A DNA stretch of 64,000 nt from Paraspadella gotoi (taxonomy: Eukaryota > Chaetognatha): assembly GCA_051294375.1 (NCBI GenBank), contig CM119264.1, positions 25,916,450-25,980,449 on the forward strand. Reading direction: 5' to 3'. Shown piece after piece: positions 10,250 through 25,448 of the stretch (within the stretch, counting starts at the first letter, position 1; each line of letters starts with the position of its first letter). Under the pieces are notes generated by a model, which saw nothing but the letters and a program-made list of their open reading frames with translations, was not told the DNA's origin and searched no databases. Made by a program: the position numbers and the translations under genes.

Positions 10250-12534
10250 AACTGGACGATTCCAAGGAAATGCTGTAAACGTTTACTGAAATTTAAAAAT
10301 GATAAAATGCGACGTTGAAGAGATAAGACTAAGAGCGATATAAATTATAAGTGATTGAAAAATATGAAAATTCTGAAAAATGTAACGTCTTTTGTTTTTT
10401 AAGGAGTCGGTTTTTAAGTCGCGCGACATCTTTCGAGTCAGTCGCTGAACTAAAATCATCACCGCTTTCCGAAGCGGCGAAAGATTTAGTTGGGGGGGGA
10501 AGAAGTTTTTTACAGGTCGAAAATTAAAAAAACCTCACTAACCTCCTCTGGAAATAACTTGAACTAATTAGCACAAACTAACATTATACGAACCCAAGGA
10601 AAACAATTCCATACTTAGAATACCTGGTATCAAATTCGGGGGGGGGCGTTAAGATCCAGGGAAACGTATCCGGGGGATTAGTTCCGGTACAAAAAAAAGT
10701 ACAATCGAGGGAATTTTCTTAGGGTCTTTCGGTTTCTTTTTGATATTCGCCGCTGGGTCGTGGTTCAGCGGCGGCGGAGGCGGCGGCTGAGGCCGCGGCG
10801 GCGTCCTTTGATCTCGTGGTCGCGAGTCTCGGTTTGAAAGGTAGGCAAGATGAGGAGGAGGAGAATGAGGAGGAGGAAGAAGTGAGAGTGGAGGAGTGAG
10901 AGAGGAGGAGAAGGAGGAGGAGAAAAAAGAGGAGTAAACGGAGGAAAAGTTGTGAAGGGGTGGGGGGAAAGGCGGGGTTAAAGAATTGGGAAAGACCCAG
11001 AGTGGGTTTCGCGCGCTCCGCCCGAAACGGCGAAATAGCGAAGAGGGGATGAGATGGGGAGGAACGGGAAAATGATGACGTCACGAGATGAGGGATTGCT
11101 GTCGACGTCGTTGTTGTTGTTGTTGTTGCTAGACTTGTTAATTGTGCGAAATTTGTTCGCCAATCATAATAAGTACGATTCGTTTTTCTTCATATCCAAT
11201 ACCTAACTAAAAGGGTGATTATCACTTCAAGTAATTGAATCGTCGAAAATTTTTTGGCCACTTCCTTGAGGAAAAAAGACTAATAAAATCTGTTTTTAAT
11301 TTATTTCTGGAAAATGTTTAAAAAAAAACGACAAAAAAAAATATTCCGAAGCGCAGGTTTCAGGTTCCTTTTGTTTATTCAATTCTGGCTCGGCGTTGCC
11401 AGGGAGATCCGTTCGTCCGTCTAATTATCCGTAACGAGATCAAAGCCGAACGCCGACGAAATGAGCTCCCTCCCCTTACCCACGACAATCTAAAAAAAAT
11501 CAAATTTAGAAATTCTCCGGTTGTGTTGTAAAAAAAAAAGAGTAAAAATTAAATCGTTCTTTTAATTAAATGCAGTTGGAGATTATTTAATTAGATTTTC
11601 TCGAGGCTAAAGTTACTATTTCGGTAAAGTTGGTAAATTAATTACCAATAATTGATAGAATGTTCTAAATTGATTATGGCTCAGAGCGAAAAAAGTCATC
11701 GATGCAAAACGAAATCGCTTTGAAGTTTGATTAAAGTCCCGCCAATCGATAAGATATCGCGCGCGACCAGCTGGCCAATCAAGACAATTTTGTTTTCAAA
11801 TTATTTGCTGATTAAAATTTTCTTTCTTGAATTTTCATTAAATTTTGGTTGATTTTGATATATGAGATAGCGAACTAACGAACTAAACTAAATAGTATAA
11901 CTAGTATAAACTAACTAGTATAATAATGGTATTTCTACGCCTTTTATGTATGCTATAACAAGCCTTTAAATAGAAAAATTTAATCAAGTAAAAATATCAA
12001 TGTCAGAAATTACAATATTGTGCGTTCATAAGCAAAAATTGATAATTTCAATTATTGGGCAATTGGCAGGCTTGAGGAATTCACAAAAACCCGCCTTTTT
12101 TTTCATTCCCTAAAAGGCCACAATAAAATCGAGGTTATAACAATGAATTGAAAGAAATAAAACCCGAAGGAGAGGAAATAAAAAAAAGGAAATAAATGAA
12201 AACTAAAGGAAAAGAAATAAAAACTGACGAAGGTTCTTAGCGACTCGTCGGCGACGGCCTTCGTCTCTCGCCGTGTGTGTGACTTATCAAAAATAAAAAT
12301 AAAATCGAGGATGGAAAGAAAAAAAAATTCCGGGAATTTATCAGAGCGAATAAAAACGTGAAGATCTTCAATGGAAATGGTCGGCGAGATGAAAGAGCAA
12401 AGAAATGCATGGCTTCGCTCGGACAATCGCTTGGGCAATTCTGTTTTTCTTCTCTTCTTTTATTCTGTTATCGTTGTCGACAAACTCAATACCATTTATC
12501 GTTTTTTTCTCTTTCTCTTTCTCTCTTTTGTTGA

Positions 12535-12602
<68 letters not shown>

Positions 12603-14371
12603 TCTCTCTGTGAATAAGTTTTTATTTTTTTCTGTCAATTTCTTTTTGATGTGGCTCTCTGATCGCTACGATGAAGACAAGCAAGGTCGTATTAAATTTG
12701 GCGCGCAGTTCAATTTTTCTTCTTTTTTTTAAATTCAGTTTTTTTCAACGCCGACGCAATGATGGATATTTGGCAGACGAAGGGTTAAGTTTATCAATTA
12801 ATATAAATATTTATTATATGTAGGTATTTTCTCCATTTTGTTAATTATATCAGAAACATCCTGCAATAGTTGTTAAAATTTTATTTTTTTGGTTTTCTCT
12901 CTTTCTTGGTTGAAAATCTATTTTATCTCGTCAGCGAGGGAAAACATAACAGGCACCCTTAAAAAAAAGAGAAAAGTTAACAGGTTCCCTTAAAATACCG
13001 CGAATCTCAATCATCTCTGCCTGTGAAACACAGTTTGTGAACAAACGTTTATTTCGCTGACTATAGCGAAACAAACAAACCAACTTAAAGTGAGATTAAG
13101 AAATGGGAATACATATTAATGAAAAAATCTCTTTGCCTTTAGTCATCGGACTAGTAGGGGACTAATACGCTTTCTTACGGGGAATTTTGGTTTGCTGGTA
13201 ATTTAAACATTTTGTTTTTGTATTTAGGCCGGTTTCCTGCTGGGAATTTTTTTTGAACAGAACCTAAGATGACGTCAAATACCAGGTAATCTCAAAAATA
13301 ATTTTGGGCTTGGCACTTGGGTGCGAATTAATGAGGTGAAACTACGTTTCTTGCCACTTGGAATTAGAAGTGGAGGGTTATTTTTTAGAGAGTGAAATAA
13401 AGTCTACATAAATGTTTTTATATTATTTTACAAGTATACTGCAGGCAAAAAAAAGTTTTTTTTGAATTTTAAGAAAACATGCATAAAAATTATATATTTT
13501 TTTAAATTTTTGGAGGTTAAGTTGGTATTACTTATTTTTCTGACTGATAGTTTTTTTTATATAATTTCCTTACTTATTTTAATTTGATTTAGCTAAAAAA
13601 TGGTTAATAGTTAACACCTATCCCTATAGATTTTTTATGCTGATTTTATTAATCCAATTTTATATTATAAAAAGGGAAAAAGTATTGACTCTTTTTGACG
13701 AAAATTAATTCTAATTTTTTTATATTTTTGTACCAATCGATTTTGGCATGATTTTATTAGGACTTAGGGCCAATCGCTTCATGTTCAATAAGCTTTATAT
13801 TCTTATATCTTTATAGAATTCAGCCATCCAATACATATTTTTCCATGCGAAAAAGTGGCTACTTTTTTTTTGCGCCTCAGTGAAACTAAACAATCTATTT
13901 TGAACAAAATACAAATCTAGCTTACTTTATTTAGATAATCAATGGGTCATGTTATGTCAATCCAAAACGTGTGTTATTAGAAAAATACTTTCAAGCCTTC
14001 ATTCAGAGGCTAAAGAAATTCTTACTCCAAACTAATAACTTTAATTAAAGTACACACATGAAAAGGTCTGTTTTTCTTTAAAAATGAAAAAAGCAGCCGA
14101 TTGAGGGAGGGACTTAACAGGGTTAAACTTTTCACCTTCTCTTTACTCTCTTCCTTCCCGAGAGGAACAGTGAATTTCCCTTGGTCTCCCTTGTCCCAGA
14201 GTCCGACTGGGCAGGGCTGGCCCCTTCCCAGCCCCGATTCCCGCCCCTTTTCGTAGAGACGGAGTCACGGTCGTCGAAGAGGCGCGGTTTTCGGCTTCGC
14301 TCAAAGACTCCTATTCCCGGCGGACCCTTTGAAGTCGGCCCGCTGGGCGGGGATCACTAAGCGGGCGGCTC
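10250..14371. other. Gene-poor stretch
   Basis: No gene recognised. It contains a GC-rich, purine-rich patch at about 10740-11110 (GAGGAG repeats and CG-rich flanks), a CT tract at about 12539-12609, and AT-rich DNA at 12750-14080. From about 14200 to 14371 the sequence becomes GC-rich with CCCGCCCC-like elements, which could be a promoter. Confidence 0.5.
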
Positions 14372-14409
14372 CTTTGAGGAGCGGCGAAGATCAAAGGAAC
14401 TCGAAGCCG

Positions 14410-14434
14410 NNNNNNNNNNNNNNNNNNNNNNNNN
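14410..14434. other. Assembly gap, 25 N
   Basis: Exactly 25 undefined bases, with repeated sequence on either side. The same gap size occurs at 47707-47731 and 56451-56475. Confidence 1.
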
Positions 14435-14733
14435 CCGCGAGTCGCTTTCACTCTCTCTTTCCGACTCGGACGCAGGGGCAGAGGCCGACGCTGCAGAGCG
14501 TCGGAGGCGACGGCAGGACGAGGTGCAAAAGATAGAAGGGCGAAAAACAACAGGGAGAGAGAGAGAGAGATAGAGAGAGAAAGAAAGAGAGAGAGACAGA
14601 GAGAGAGAGTGAGAAAATGTGAATTGCACAGAAACTCCACAAGAGGCACTCGCTGCTACTTTCGCAATTGTTTCACCCCCCACCTTCATTTTTCTCTAAC
14701 GAACACCCAATATTGTCACTATCTCTCGCTTGC

Positions 14734-14812
<79 letters not shown>

Positions 14813-15386
14813 CTCTTTTTTCCTTTCTCTTTCTCTAATTTTCCTTTCCCCACTCCTTCCCCAATTTCCTCCCCAATTCACTGGGGAAAAGTTCAAAAAG
14901 CGCCGCGATTTTTTTATTACCTGCCGATCGCCTTTTGTCTCTTCTCGCTTGTTCGCCCCCCCTCCCTTTTTTTTCTATTAGACCGCAACGAAAGAGGAAA
15001 AACTTTGAAAGACCGAAAGAATAAAAAAAAGTTCGATTTCCGAAAAAACAAAAGGAAACCGAAAAAACAAAAAATAAAGATAAAAATACCTGCGGTCGCC
15101 AAGTGAAACCAATAAAAATAACCGGAAGTGCCGCGCGCTCCTTTTATTTCTTTTTCTCGTTTCCCTTTTTTTTCTTCTATTTCTCATTTTCCCTTTTCTT
15201 TTATTTTCCTTTTATCTTCTGTCTACAGGTCGGGGGCCATTATCGCGATCAACGCGAGACGCTGGGAGGACGGAAGGCGTTTCCGGGATGCTTATTGTCC
15301 TCTGCCTACCTCCTCTTCCTCCTCCTCCTCCTCCTCTTGTTCTTCTTCTTCCTCCTTCCTCCTTGGTGACGAGGAGCTCTTTTATT

Positions 15387-15438
<52 letters not shown>

Positions 15439-15917
15439 CCCCCAAAACCTCGGGTCCTTTTTACGATCGCGCCGTAAAACTGGGTGGGGACATTGACGAG
15501 GGCGACGTCTGGTGCCGCGGCGGCGATCCGTTTGTGATCGTCGCGCCGACAACGGCGGCGGCGGGCGGCGGCGGGCGATGGTAAAGAGGACGAAATCAGT
15601 TGATTGGATCTCGTTTATTGGCTAAATTGCTTTAGTGGTCCCGGCGGCTGGCGTTTGTCGGGCAGTGGCGGGCAATGTGCGGCGGGCAATGCGCGACGTC
15701 GGAAAAGACGCGTTTTGCGATGGACCGATTTCGTGGGGGAAAGGAGATTTGGGGTAAGGCGGAGAGGTGAGGGTTTTATGAGAGGCGGTGGGTGATTTAA
15801 AGTCGGGGACAACGTCAGATAGACTCCACGCTATTTGTCCTTCATGTTTTTTGGCGATTGTCGTCTGGCGAATTGGTTGCTTTTCTACAATCTCAAATGA
15901 TTCAAATGTGATCTCAA

Positions 15918-17843
15918 ATGTCCTAAATCAGGGGCAAGATAGCTTTTTTATTAAATGGATGGATAATTTTTATATTGGTTGTACCAATTTCATAAAATTC
16001 AGCTCCTTGTATTTTGATGCGAGTGCGGAGTACAATAAGTATCCCCGATCTAATACTTAAGGGAGTGGTCTTTTCGTACACTTCATTGATAGGGAAGCCA
16101 CGTACTCTGGGAGTGAATAAACGAGACTGTGAGAGAGTCTTGATTGAAAGTTTGCAGGGACCTGCTATGTCATAATCTTGTAAGAGTGATGGAGGCCTTA
16201 AACCACAAAGTCTGTCCTACATTAGGGGTGAGTTAAAAATTTAGAATGATACATGCTCAAACGAAAATTTATACATTTTGAAGTATACTTTCAATGGACA
16301 AAACATTTCTTATGTGGCTCTATACCCAAAAAATTAATTTTTTAATATTTATTTATAGATGGGAAAGGCCAAATTTTTTTTGATGATTTTTAAATTTTAA
16401 GACCAGATTCAGATAGCTCATAAAAAGTTGTCTACACAAAGTATAATTCTTTTTAAATATTTTCATGATAAGTGAGTCAAAAATAAGAAAAACCGTAAAA
16501 AATCATCAATCATCATCTTTCGATGATTTTATCAGTTTTTTTATATTTTCACATAGAAAACGTAAGAATTTTTAAAGCTGTAATTAAATTTCTTGTTTAA
16601 CTTTTAAGCTCTATCAGAATCCATCAAAAAATTTTAAGATTTCAAAAAATTCTTTTTATAATGTAAAAAAGGCAAGTAATATTTAATGTATTAATCAAGA
16701 CGTATAATGTAATTTTTTTTTTAATGATTGCTTAAATATTTAGTCAAGACAAACTAAAAATACTTTGCTAATAGTCGAAATTTTATATTATCTCTGGAGT
16801 TGGTTTCCTACCGACATGGAGACAATTTTACAAGCGCCGGTAGAAAAACGCTGTCATTTGCAAACCATGAAGATTTTTTCAATGTTAAATATGAATTTAA
16901 AAGTAAAAACCCAAACTATTTATATATGCAATTTTATCAGAAGCGACTTTGATATGTCTCAGCAATGAGAGCAGGAAGATGGATTTGAAAATCATCTTTA
17001 ATTTTTAAACTCACTTTTTTTAGATTTAATTTTTTTCTCTTACTTTCAGTAAGTTTTCTGAAGAAATTTGAAATAAAATAATATTAATATTATTATTTTC
17101 TGAAAGCCCTTTCAAATCTAAATAGAATGAGTACTTAAGAATACTGTTGTATACAATTTAACTGGCCCAGCTTTAATTTATTTAGGATACTCAAAACGAG
17201 ACATCTTTTAAAAATCAATAGCTGGATGATAGAAATTTATGATTTTTATCAAATTGTGCATTGGCTATCTTAAATCCTTTTTTCTCAGGCTCTTTCATGA
17301 TACTTATATAAATAATAATATTTTAGGTTATAATAATTTAAACAGGTCATATATTTAGAAAAAAGATTTAAATTTTTAAATATTTCACTTTTGACACTCT
17401 TAATTGAACCAAGGCTGGGCAGCTTACTTTTTATGTTAGAGCTTTTGTAAGTATATCATTCCTCTTTATATTTTTAAGGGCTTTCTAAGGATATTAATAT
17501 TGTTAATTCTTTAATAAACACTTTTTTAAAAAGTGCTAAAAGTTCAAAAAAAAAAAAAAAAGAATTTAAAAACAGTGTTGGAAAATGAAACCCGATTTGA
17601 AAAGCCAACTTTCTCTACTCATTGTCAAGGCGTATCTTAACTGATCAATATAAAATTTTAACACATAAATGGTTTTAGTATTTTTTACTCAATTAATTTT
17701 TAAATCAATGAAATAACCACTGGTTTGCAAATGACAGCGTATTTCTACCGGCACTTGTAAAATTGTCACCATGTAAGTCAGGGGCAAGATAGCTTATTTA
17801 TTAAATGAATGGGATAATTTTTATATTGGTTGTACCAATTTCA
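15918..17843 (+). mobile_element. PLE-like repeat fragment with direct-repeat ends, interrupted
   Basis: A block of about 75 bp (15918-15993; GGGGCAAGATAGC to ACCAATTTCATA) is followed by about 225 bp ending CTGTCC at 16217. After an insertion the 75-bp block returns at 17777-17843. So the old element reads block D, body, block D in direct orientation. Related pieces occur at 20364-20665, 28539-28858, 40357-40461 and, inverted, 42642-42931. Assignment to Penelope-like elements is inference. Confidence 0.55.
16218..17776. mobile_element. 1.56-kb insertion with a long inverted repeat
   Basis: This AT-rich segment splits the flanking repeat between CTGTCC and GTCAGGGG, so it is a later insertion. 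Its right 970 bp (about 16808-17776) is an imperfect palindrome. The left arm begins GACATGGAGACAATTTTACA and the right arm is its diverged reverse complement ending TTGTCACCATG. Matching blocks continue inward (GAAAGCCC, GCCCAGC) to a centre near 17290. No transposase-like frame is visible, so it is non-autonomous. Ends are TACAT and ATGTAA; no clear target-site duplication was seen. Confidence 0.65.
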
Positions 17844-18910
17844 TGAAGATATCTCTAAACGAAAAACCACTGAGTTCCACAAAATTCTTTGGTACACAAT
17901 ATTTCAGGCTCCAATTTTCAGACCTTTTTTTTCATTTTTGGTTCTGAACTCTAGAGAAGTTGAAAAAACAATTCGAAAAATAGATGGAGCTTGTAACGGT
18001 AACAGCGAGGGATTAATGACAATTTATTCTTTTGGATGGATTGTTTAATTTGCTATTAAAACCGAAAACACCGGGCGATGATAATTTTAGAGTCTAATAA
18101 ACCTGACAAAACATCGGTGTCAAATTAAAAAAAAAAAAAAAAACAGACATTAACTTTGGTGGTACTTCAGTTGTCGCGCAGACTTGCGCAGCTGGCGTTG
18201 TTCCTCGTCAACGATATCACTATTACATCAGTTTTTTTTTTTAGTTTTTTTTTTTTTTTTTTTTAATTGCTTCAAACGGTTTATTCTATTTCATATTTTT
18301 GTATTATGTATTATTCTAAGAATAGTTTCATTTTTTGCATCTACATACAATTATCACCAATTGTATTTCAAAATCAGCGGCATAAAAATCTTCGGAAATT
18401 TCAGATTACCCTACGAACTCCAAATTTCCAAATTATTCTCTTAACTCACTTTCAACCGCTCTCATTTTTCTCATCCATTCTCTTCTATCCCCAATTTTCT
18501 CATCTACTTAATTTCTCATTCCTCTCATTTTTCCCCTCATTTTTCGCCTCACTTTATAGTTTATACTCAGTTTATCATTAAATAAATGAAGTATGATTAG
18601 AAACTTCTTAGGTTTATTGTTTTCAAAAAAGTCAAAATCGAACTGACACACGAACAACCATTCCCCCCCCTTCAACTCTTCTCGCTGTCCTCGAAACCCT
18701 CGCGTCTTCATCTGGTCCGTTTAGAGTCAGTTGTTTTCGCTTTTGTTTTTCTGAGAAAAAAAAACAACACAAAAAACGAAAACGGATCCAGATATCGCGA
18801 AACGTTATGGTCAATCCAACTGTTTTTCCTCTCAGACGCTTCAACTACGAAAATGACCAAAAAGACGACATCTCTCTCTTTCTTCGTGCCTGCTTCTGTT
18901 TTTTTCGCCC

Positions 18911-19224
18911 TTTGAGGAGCGGCGAAGATCAAAGGAACTCGAAGCCGCTTTCACTCTCTCTTTCCGACTCGGACGCAGGGGCACAGGCCGACGCTGCAGA
19001 GCGTCGGAGGCGACGGCAGGACGAGGTGCAAAAAGATAGAAGGGCGAAAAACAACAGGGAGAGAGAGAGAGATAGAGAGAGAAAGACAGAGAGAGAGAGA
19101 GTGAGAAAATGTGAATTGCACAGAAACTCCACAAGAGGCCCTCGCTGCTACTTTCGCAATTGTTTCACCCCCACCTTCATTTTTCTCTAACGAACACCCA
19201 ATATTGTCACTATCTCTCGCTTGC

Positions 19225-19260
<36 letters not shown>

Positions 19261-19837
19261 CTCTTTTTTCCTTTCTCTTTCTCTAATTTTCCTTTCCCCA
19301 CTCCTTCCCCCATTTCCTCCCCAATTCACTGGGGGAAAAGTTCAAAAAGCGCCGCGATTTTTTTATTACCTGCCGATCGCCTTTTGTCTCTTCTCGCTTG
19401 TTCGCCCCCCCTCCCTTTTTTTCTATTAGACCGCAACGAAAGAGGAAAAACTTTGAAACGACCGAAAGAATAAAAAAAAAGTTCGATTTCCGAAAAACAA
19501 AAGGAAACCGAAAAAACAAAAAATAAAGATAAAAATACCTGGCGGTCGCCAAGTGAAACCAATAAAAATAACCGGAAGTGCCGCGCGCTCCTTTTATTTC
19601 TTTTTCTCGTTTCCCTTTTTTTTCCTTCTATTTCTCATTTTCCCTTTTCTTTTATTTTCCTTTTATCTTCTGTCTACAGGTCGGGGGCCATTATCGCGAT
19701 CAACGCGAGACGCTGGGGAGGACGGAAGGCGTTTCCGGGATGCTTATTGTCCTCTGCCTACCTCCTCTTCCTCCTCCTCCTCCTCCTCTTGTTCTTCTTC
19801 TTCCTCCTTCCTCCTTGGTGACGAGGAGCTCTTTTAT

Positions 19838-19881
<44 letters not shown>

Positions 19882-22800
19882 CCCCCAAAACCTCGGGTCC
19901 TTTTTACGATCGCGCCGTAAAACTGGGTGGGGACATTGACGAGGGCGACGTCTGGTGCCGCGGCGGCGATCCGTTTGTGATCGTCGCGCCGACAACGGCG
20001 GCGGCGGGCGGCGGCGGGCGATGGTAAAGAGGACGAAATCAGTTGATTGGATCTCGTTTATTGGCTAAATTGCTTTAGTGGTCCCCGGCGGCTGGCGTTT
20101 GTCGGGCAGTGGCGGGCAATGTGCGGCGGGCAATGCGCGACGTCGGGAAAAGACGCGTTTTGCGATGGACCGATTTCGTGGGGGAAAGGAGATTTGGGGT
20201 AAGGCGGAGAGGTGAGGGTTTTATGAGAGGCGGGTGGGTGATTTAAAGTCGGGGACAACGTCAGATAGACTCCACGCTATTTGTCCTTCATGTTTTTTGG
20301 CGATTGTCGTCTGGCGAATTGGTTGCTTTTCTACAATCTCAAATGATTCAAATGTGATCTCAAATGTCCTAAATCAGGGGCAAGATAGCTTTTTTTATTA
20401 AATGGATGGATAATTTTTATATTGGTTGTACCAATTTCATAAAATTCAGCTCCTTGTATTTTGATGCGAGTGCGGAGTACAATAAGTATCCCCGATCTAA
20501 TACTTAAGGGAGTGGTCTTTTCGTACACTTCATTGATAGGGAAGCCACGTACTCTGGGAGTGAATAAACGAGACTGTGAGAGAGTCTTGATTGAAAGTTT
20601 GCAGGGACCTGCTATGTCATAATCTTGTAAGAGTGATGGAGGCCTTAAACCACCAAAGTCTGTCCTACATTAGGGGTGAGTTAAAAATTTAGAATGATTA
20701 CATGCTCAAACGAAAATTTATACATTTTGAAGTATACTTTCAATGGACAAAACATTTCTTATGTGGCTCTATACCCAAAAAATTAATTTTTTAATATTTA
20801 TTTATAGATGGGAAAGGCCAAAATTTTTTTTGATGATTTTTAAATTTTAAGACCAGATTCAGATAGCTCATAAAAAGTTGTCTACACAAAGTATAATTCT
20901 TTTTTAAATATTTTCATGATAAGTGAGTCAAAAATAAGAAAAACCGTAAAAAATCATCATCATCATCATCTTTCGATGATTTTATCAGTTTTTTTATATT
21001 TTCACATAGAAAACGTAAGAATTTTTAAAAGCTGTAATTAAATTTCTTGTTTAACTTTTAAGCTCTATCAGAATCCATCAAAAAATTTTAAGATTTCAAA
21101 AAATTCTTTTTATAATGTAAAAAAAGGCAAGTAATATTTAATGTATTAATCAAGACGTATAATGTAATTTTTTTTTAATGATTGCTTAAATATTTAGTCA
21201 AGAAACTAAAAATACTTTGCTAATAGTCGAAATTTTATATTATCTCTGGAGTTGGTTCCTACCGACATGGAGACAATTTTACAAGCGCCGGTAGAAAAAC
21301 GCTGTCATTTGCAAACCCATGAAGATTTTTTCAATGTTAAATATGAATTTAAAAGTAAAAACCCAAACTATTTATATATGCAAATTTTATCAGAACGACT
21401 TTGATATGTCTCAGCAATGAGAGCAGGAAGATGGATTTGAAAATCATCTTTAATTTTTAAACTCACTTTTTTTAGATTTAATTTTTTTCTCTTACTTTCA
21501 GTAAGTTTTCTGAAGAAATTTGAAATAAAATAATATTAATATTATTATTTTCTGAAAGCCCTTTCAAATCTAAATAGAATGACGTACTTAAGAATACTGT
21601 TGTATACAATTTAACTGGCCCAGCTTTAATTTATTTAGGATACTCAAAAACGAGACATCTTTTTAAAAATCAATAGCTGGATAGTAAATTTATGATTTTT
21701 ATCAAATTGTGATTGGCTATCTTAAATCCTTTTTTCTCAGGCTCTTTCATGATACTTATATAAATAATAATATTTTAGGTTATAATAATTTAAACAGGTC
21801 ATATATTTAGAAAAAAGATTTAAATTTTTAAATATTTCACTTTTGACACTCTTAATTGAACCAAGGCTGGGCAGCTTACTTTTTATGTTAGAGCTTTTGT
21901 AAGTATATCATTCTCTTTATATTTTTAAGGGCTTTCTAAGGATATTAATATTGTTAATTCTTTAATAAACACTTTGTTTAAAAAAGTGCTAAAAGTTCAA
22001 AAANNNNNNNNNNATTCTTTGGTACACAATATTTCAGGCTCCCAATTTTCAGACCTTTTTTTTCATTTTTGGTTCTGAACTCTAGAGAAGTTGAAAAAAC
22101 AATTCGAAAAATAGATGGAGCTTGTAAACGGTAACAGCGAGGGATTAATGACAATTTATTCTTTTGGATGGATTGTTTAATTTGCTATTAAAACCGAAAA
22201 CACCGGGCGATGACAATTTTAGAGTCTAATAAACCTGACAAAAACATCGGCGTCAAATTAAAAAAAAAACAAAAAACAGACATTAACTTTGGTGGTACTT
22301 CAGTTGTCGCGCAGACTTGCGCAGCTGGCGTTGTTCCTCGTCAACGATATCACTATTACATCAGTTTTTTTTTTTAGTTTTTTTTTTTTTTTTTTTAATT
22401 GCTTCAAACGGTTTATTCTATTTCATATTTTTGTATTATGTATTATTCTAAGAATAGTTTCATTTTTTGCATCTACATACAATTATCACAATTGTATTCA
22501 AAATCAGCGGCATAAAAATCTTCGGAAATTTCAGATTACCCTACGAACTCCAAATTTCCAAATTATTCTCTTAACTCACTTTCAACCGCTCTCATTTTTC
22601 TCATCCATTCTCTTCTATCCCCAATTTTCTCATCTACTTAATTTCTCATTCCTCTCATTTTTCCCCTCATTTTTCGCCTCACTTTATAGTTTATACTCAG
22701 TTTATCATTAAATAAATGAAGTATGATTAGAAACTTCTTAGGTTTATTGTTTTCAAAAAAGTCAAAATCGAACTGACACACGATACAACCATTCCCCCCC

Positions 22801-22999
22801 CCTTCAACTCTTCTCGCTGTCCTCGAAACCCTCGCGTCTTCATCTGGTCCGTTTAGAGTCAGTTGTTTTCGCTTTTGTTTCTTCTGAGAAAAAAAAACAA
22901 CACAAAAAACGAAAACGGATCCAGATATCGCGAAACGTTATGGTCAATCCAACTGTTTTCCTCTCAGACGCTTCAACTACGAAAATGACCAAAAAGACG
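18911..22999 (+). repeat. 4.5-kb duplicated segment, copy 2 (internally collapsed)
   Basis: Direct repeat of 14372-18876 in the same orientation. It lacks the counterpart of about 17575-17884, which is replaced by a 10-N gap at 22004-22013. Synteny is otherwise complete. The indel-only divergence and gaps argue for an assembly duplication or two haplotypes placed in tandem. Confidence 0.85.
20364..22003. mobile_element. Second copy of repeat plus insertion, truncated by a gap
   Basis: Copy-2 counterpart of the element and insertion at 15918-17776. The left repeat ends at 20665 and the insertion starts there. The right hairpin arm is missing because the sequence enters a 10-N gap at 22004 after an A-rich run. 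Confidence 0.6.
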
Positions 23000-25300
<2,301 letters not shown>

Positions 25301-25448
25301 CAAAGGGGGAGCCACTGAAGGGGGGCGAGATTAAAAAACAAAGACATAAAGAGATTTGCCGCCCCCTCCCCCTTTCCCCGAGTTTTTCTATTGTTGCCAA
25401 CGTAGGGCGGAGAACTTGGTGAGAAGGACGAAATATGATGGGGAAAGG

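Larger units (their letters stand above)
14372..18876 (+). repeat. 4.5-kb duplicated segment, copy 1
   Basis: Begins CTTTGAGGAGCGGCGAAG and ends near AAAATGACCAAAAAGACGAC. Nearly the whole segment recurs at 18911-22999. A 25-N gap at 14410-14434 lies at its start. It includes GC-rich DNA (14440-15800) with CT tracts at 14739-14810 and 15390-15434, a PLE-like repeat, a nested insertion, and a T-rich region. A frame at about 15440-15584 (FYDRAVKLGGDIDEGDVWC) looks protein-like, but I found no acceptor for it. Differences between copies are mostly single-base indels in homopolymers. Confidence 0.85.

Noticed and set aside
14372-22999. Recent biological segmental duplication
   Set aside because: Gap placement and indel-only differences favour an assembly cause; kept as a finding for read-level checking.
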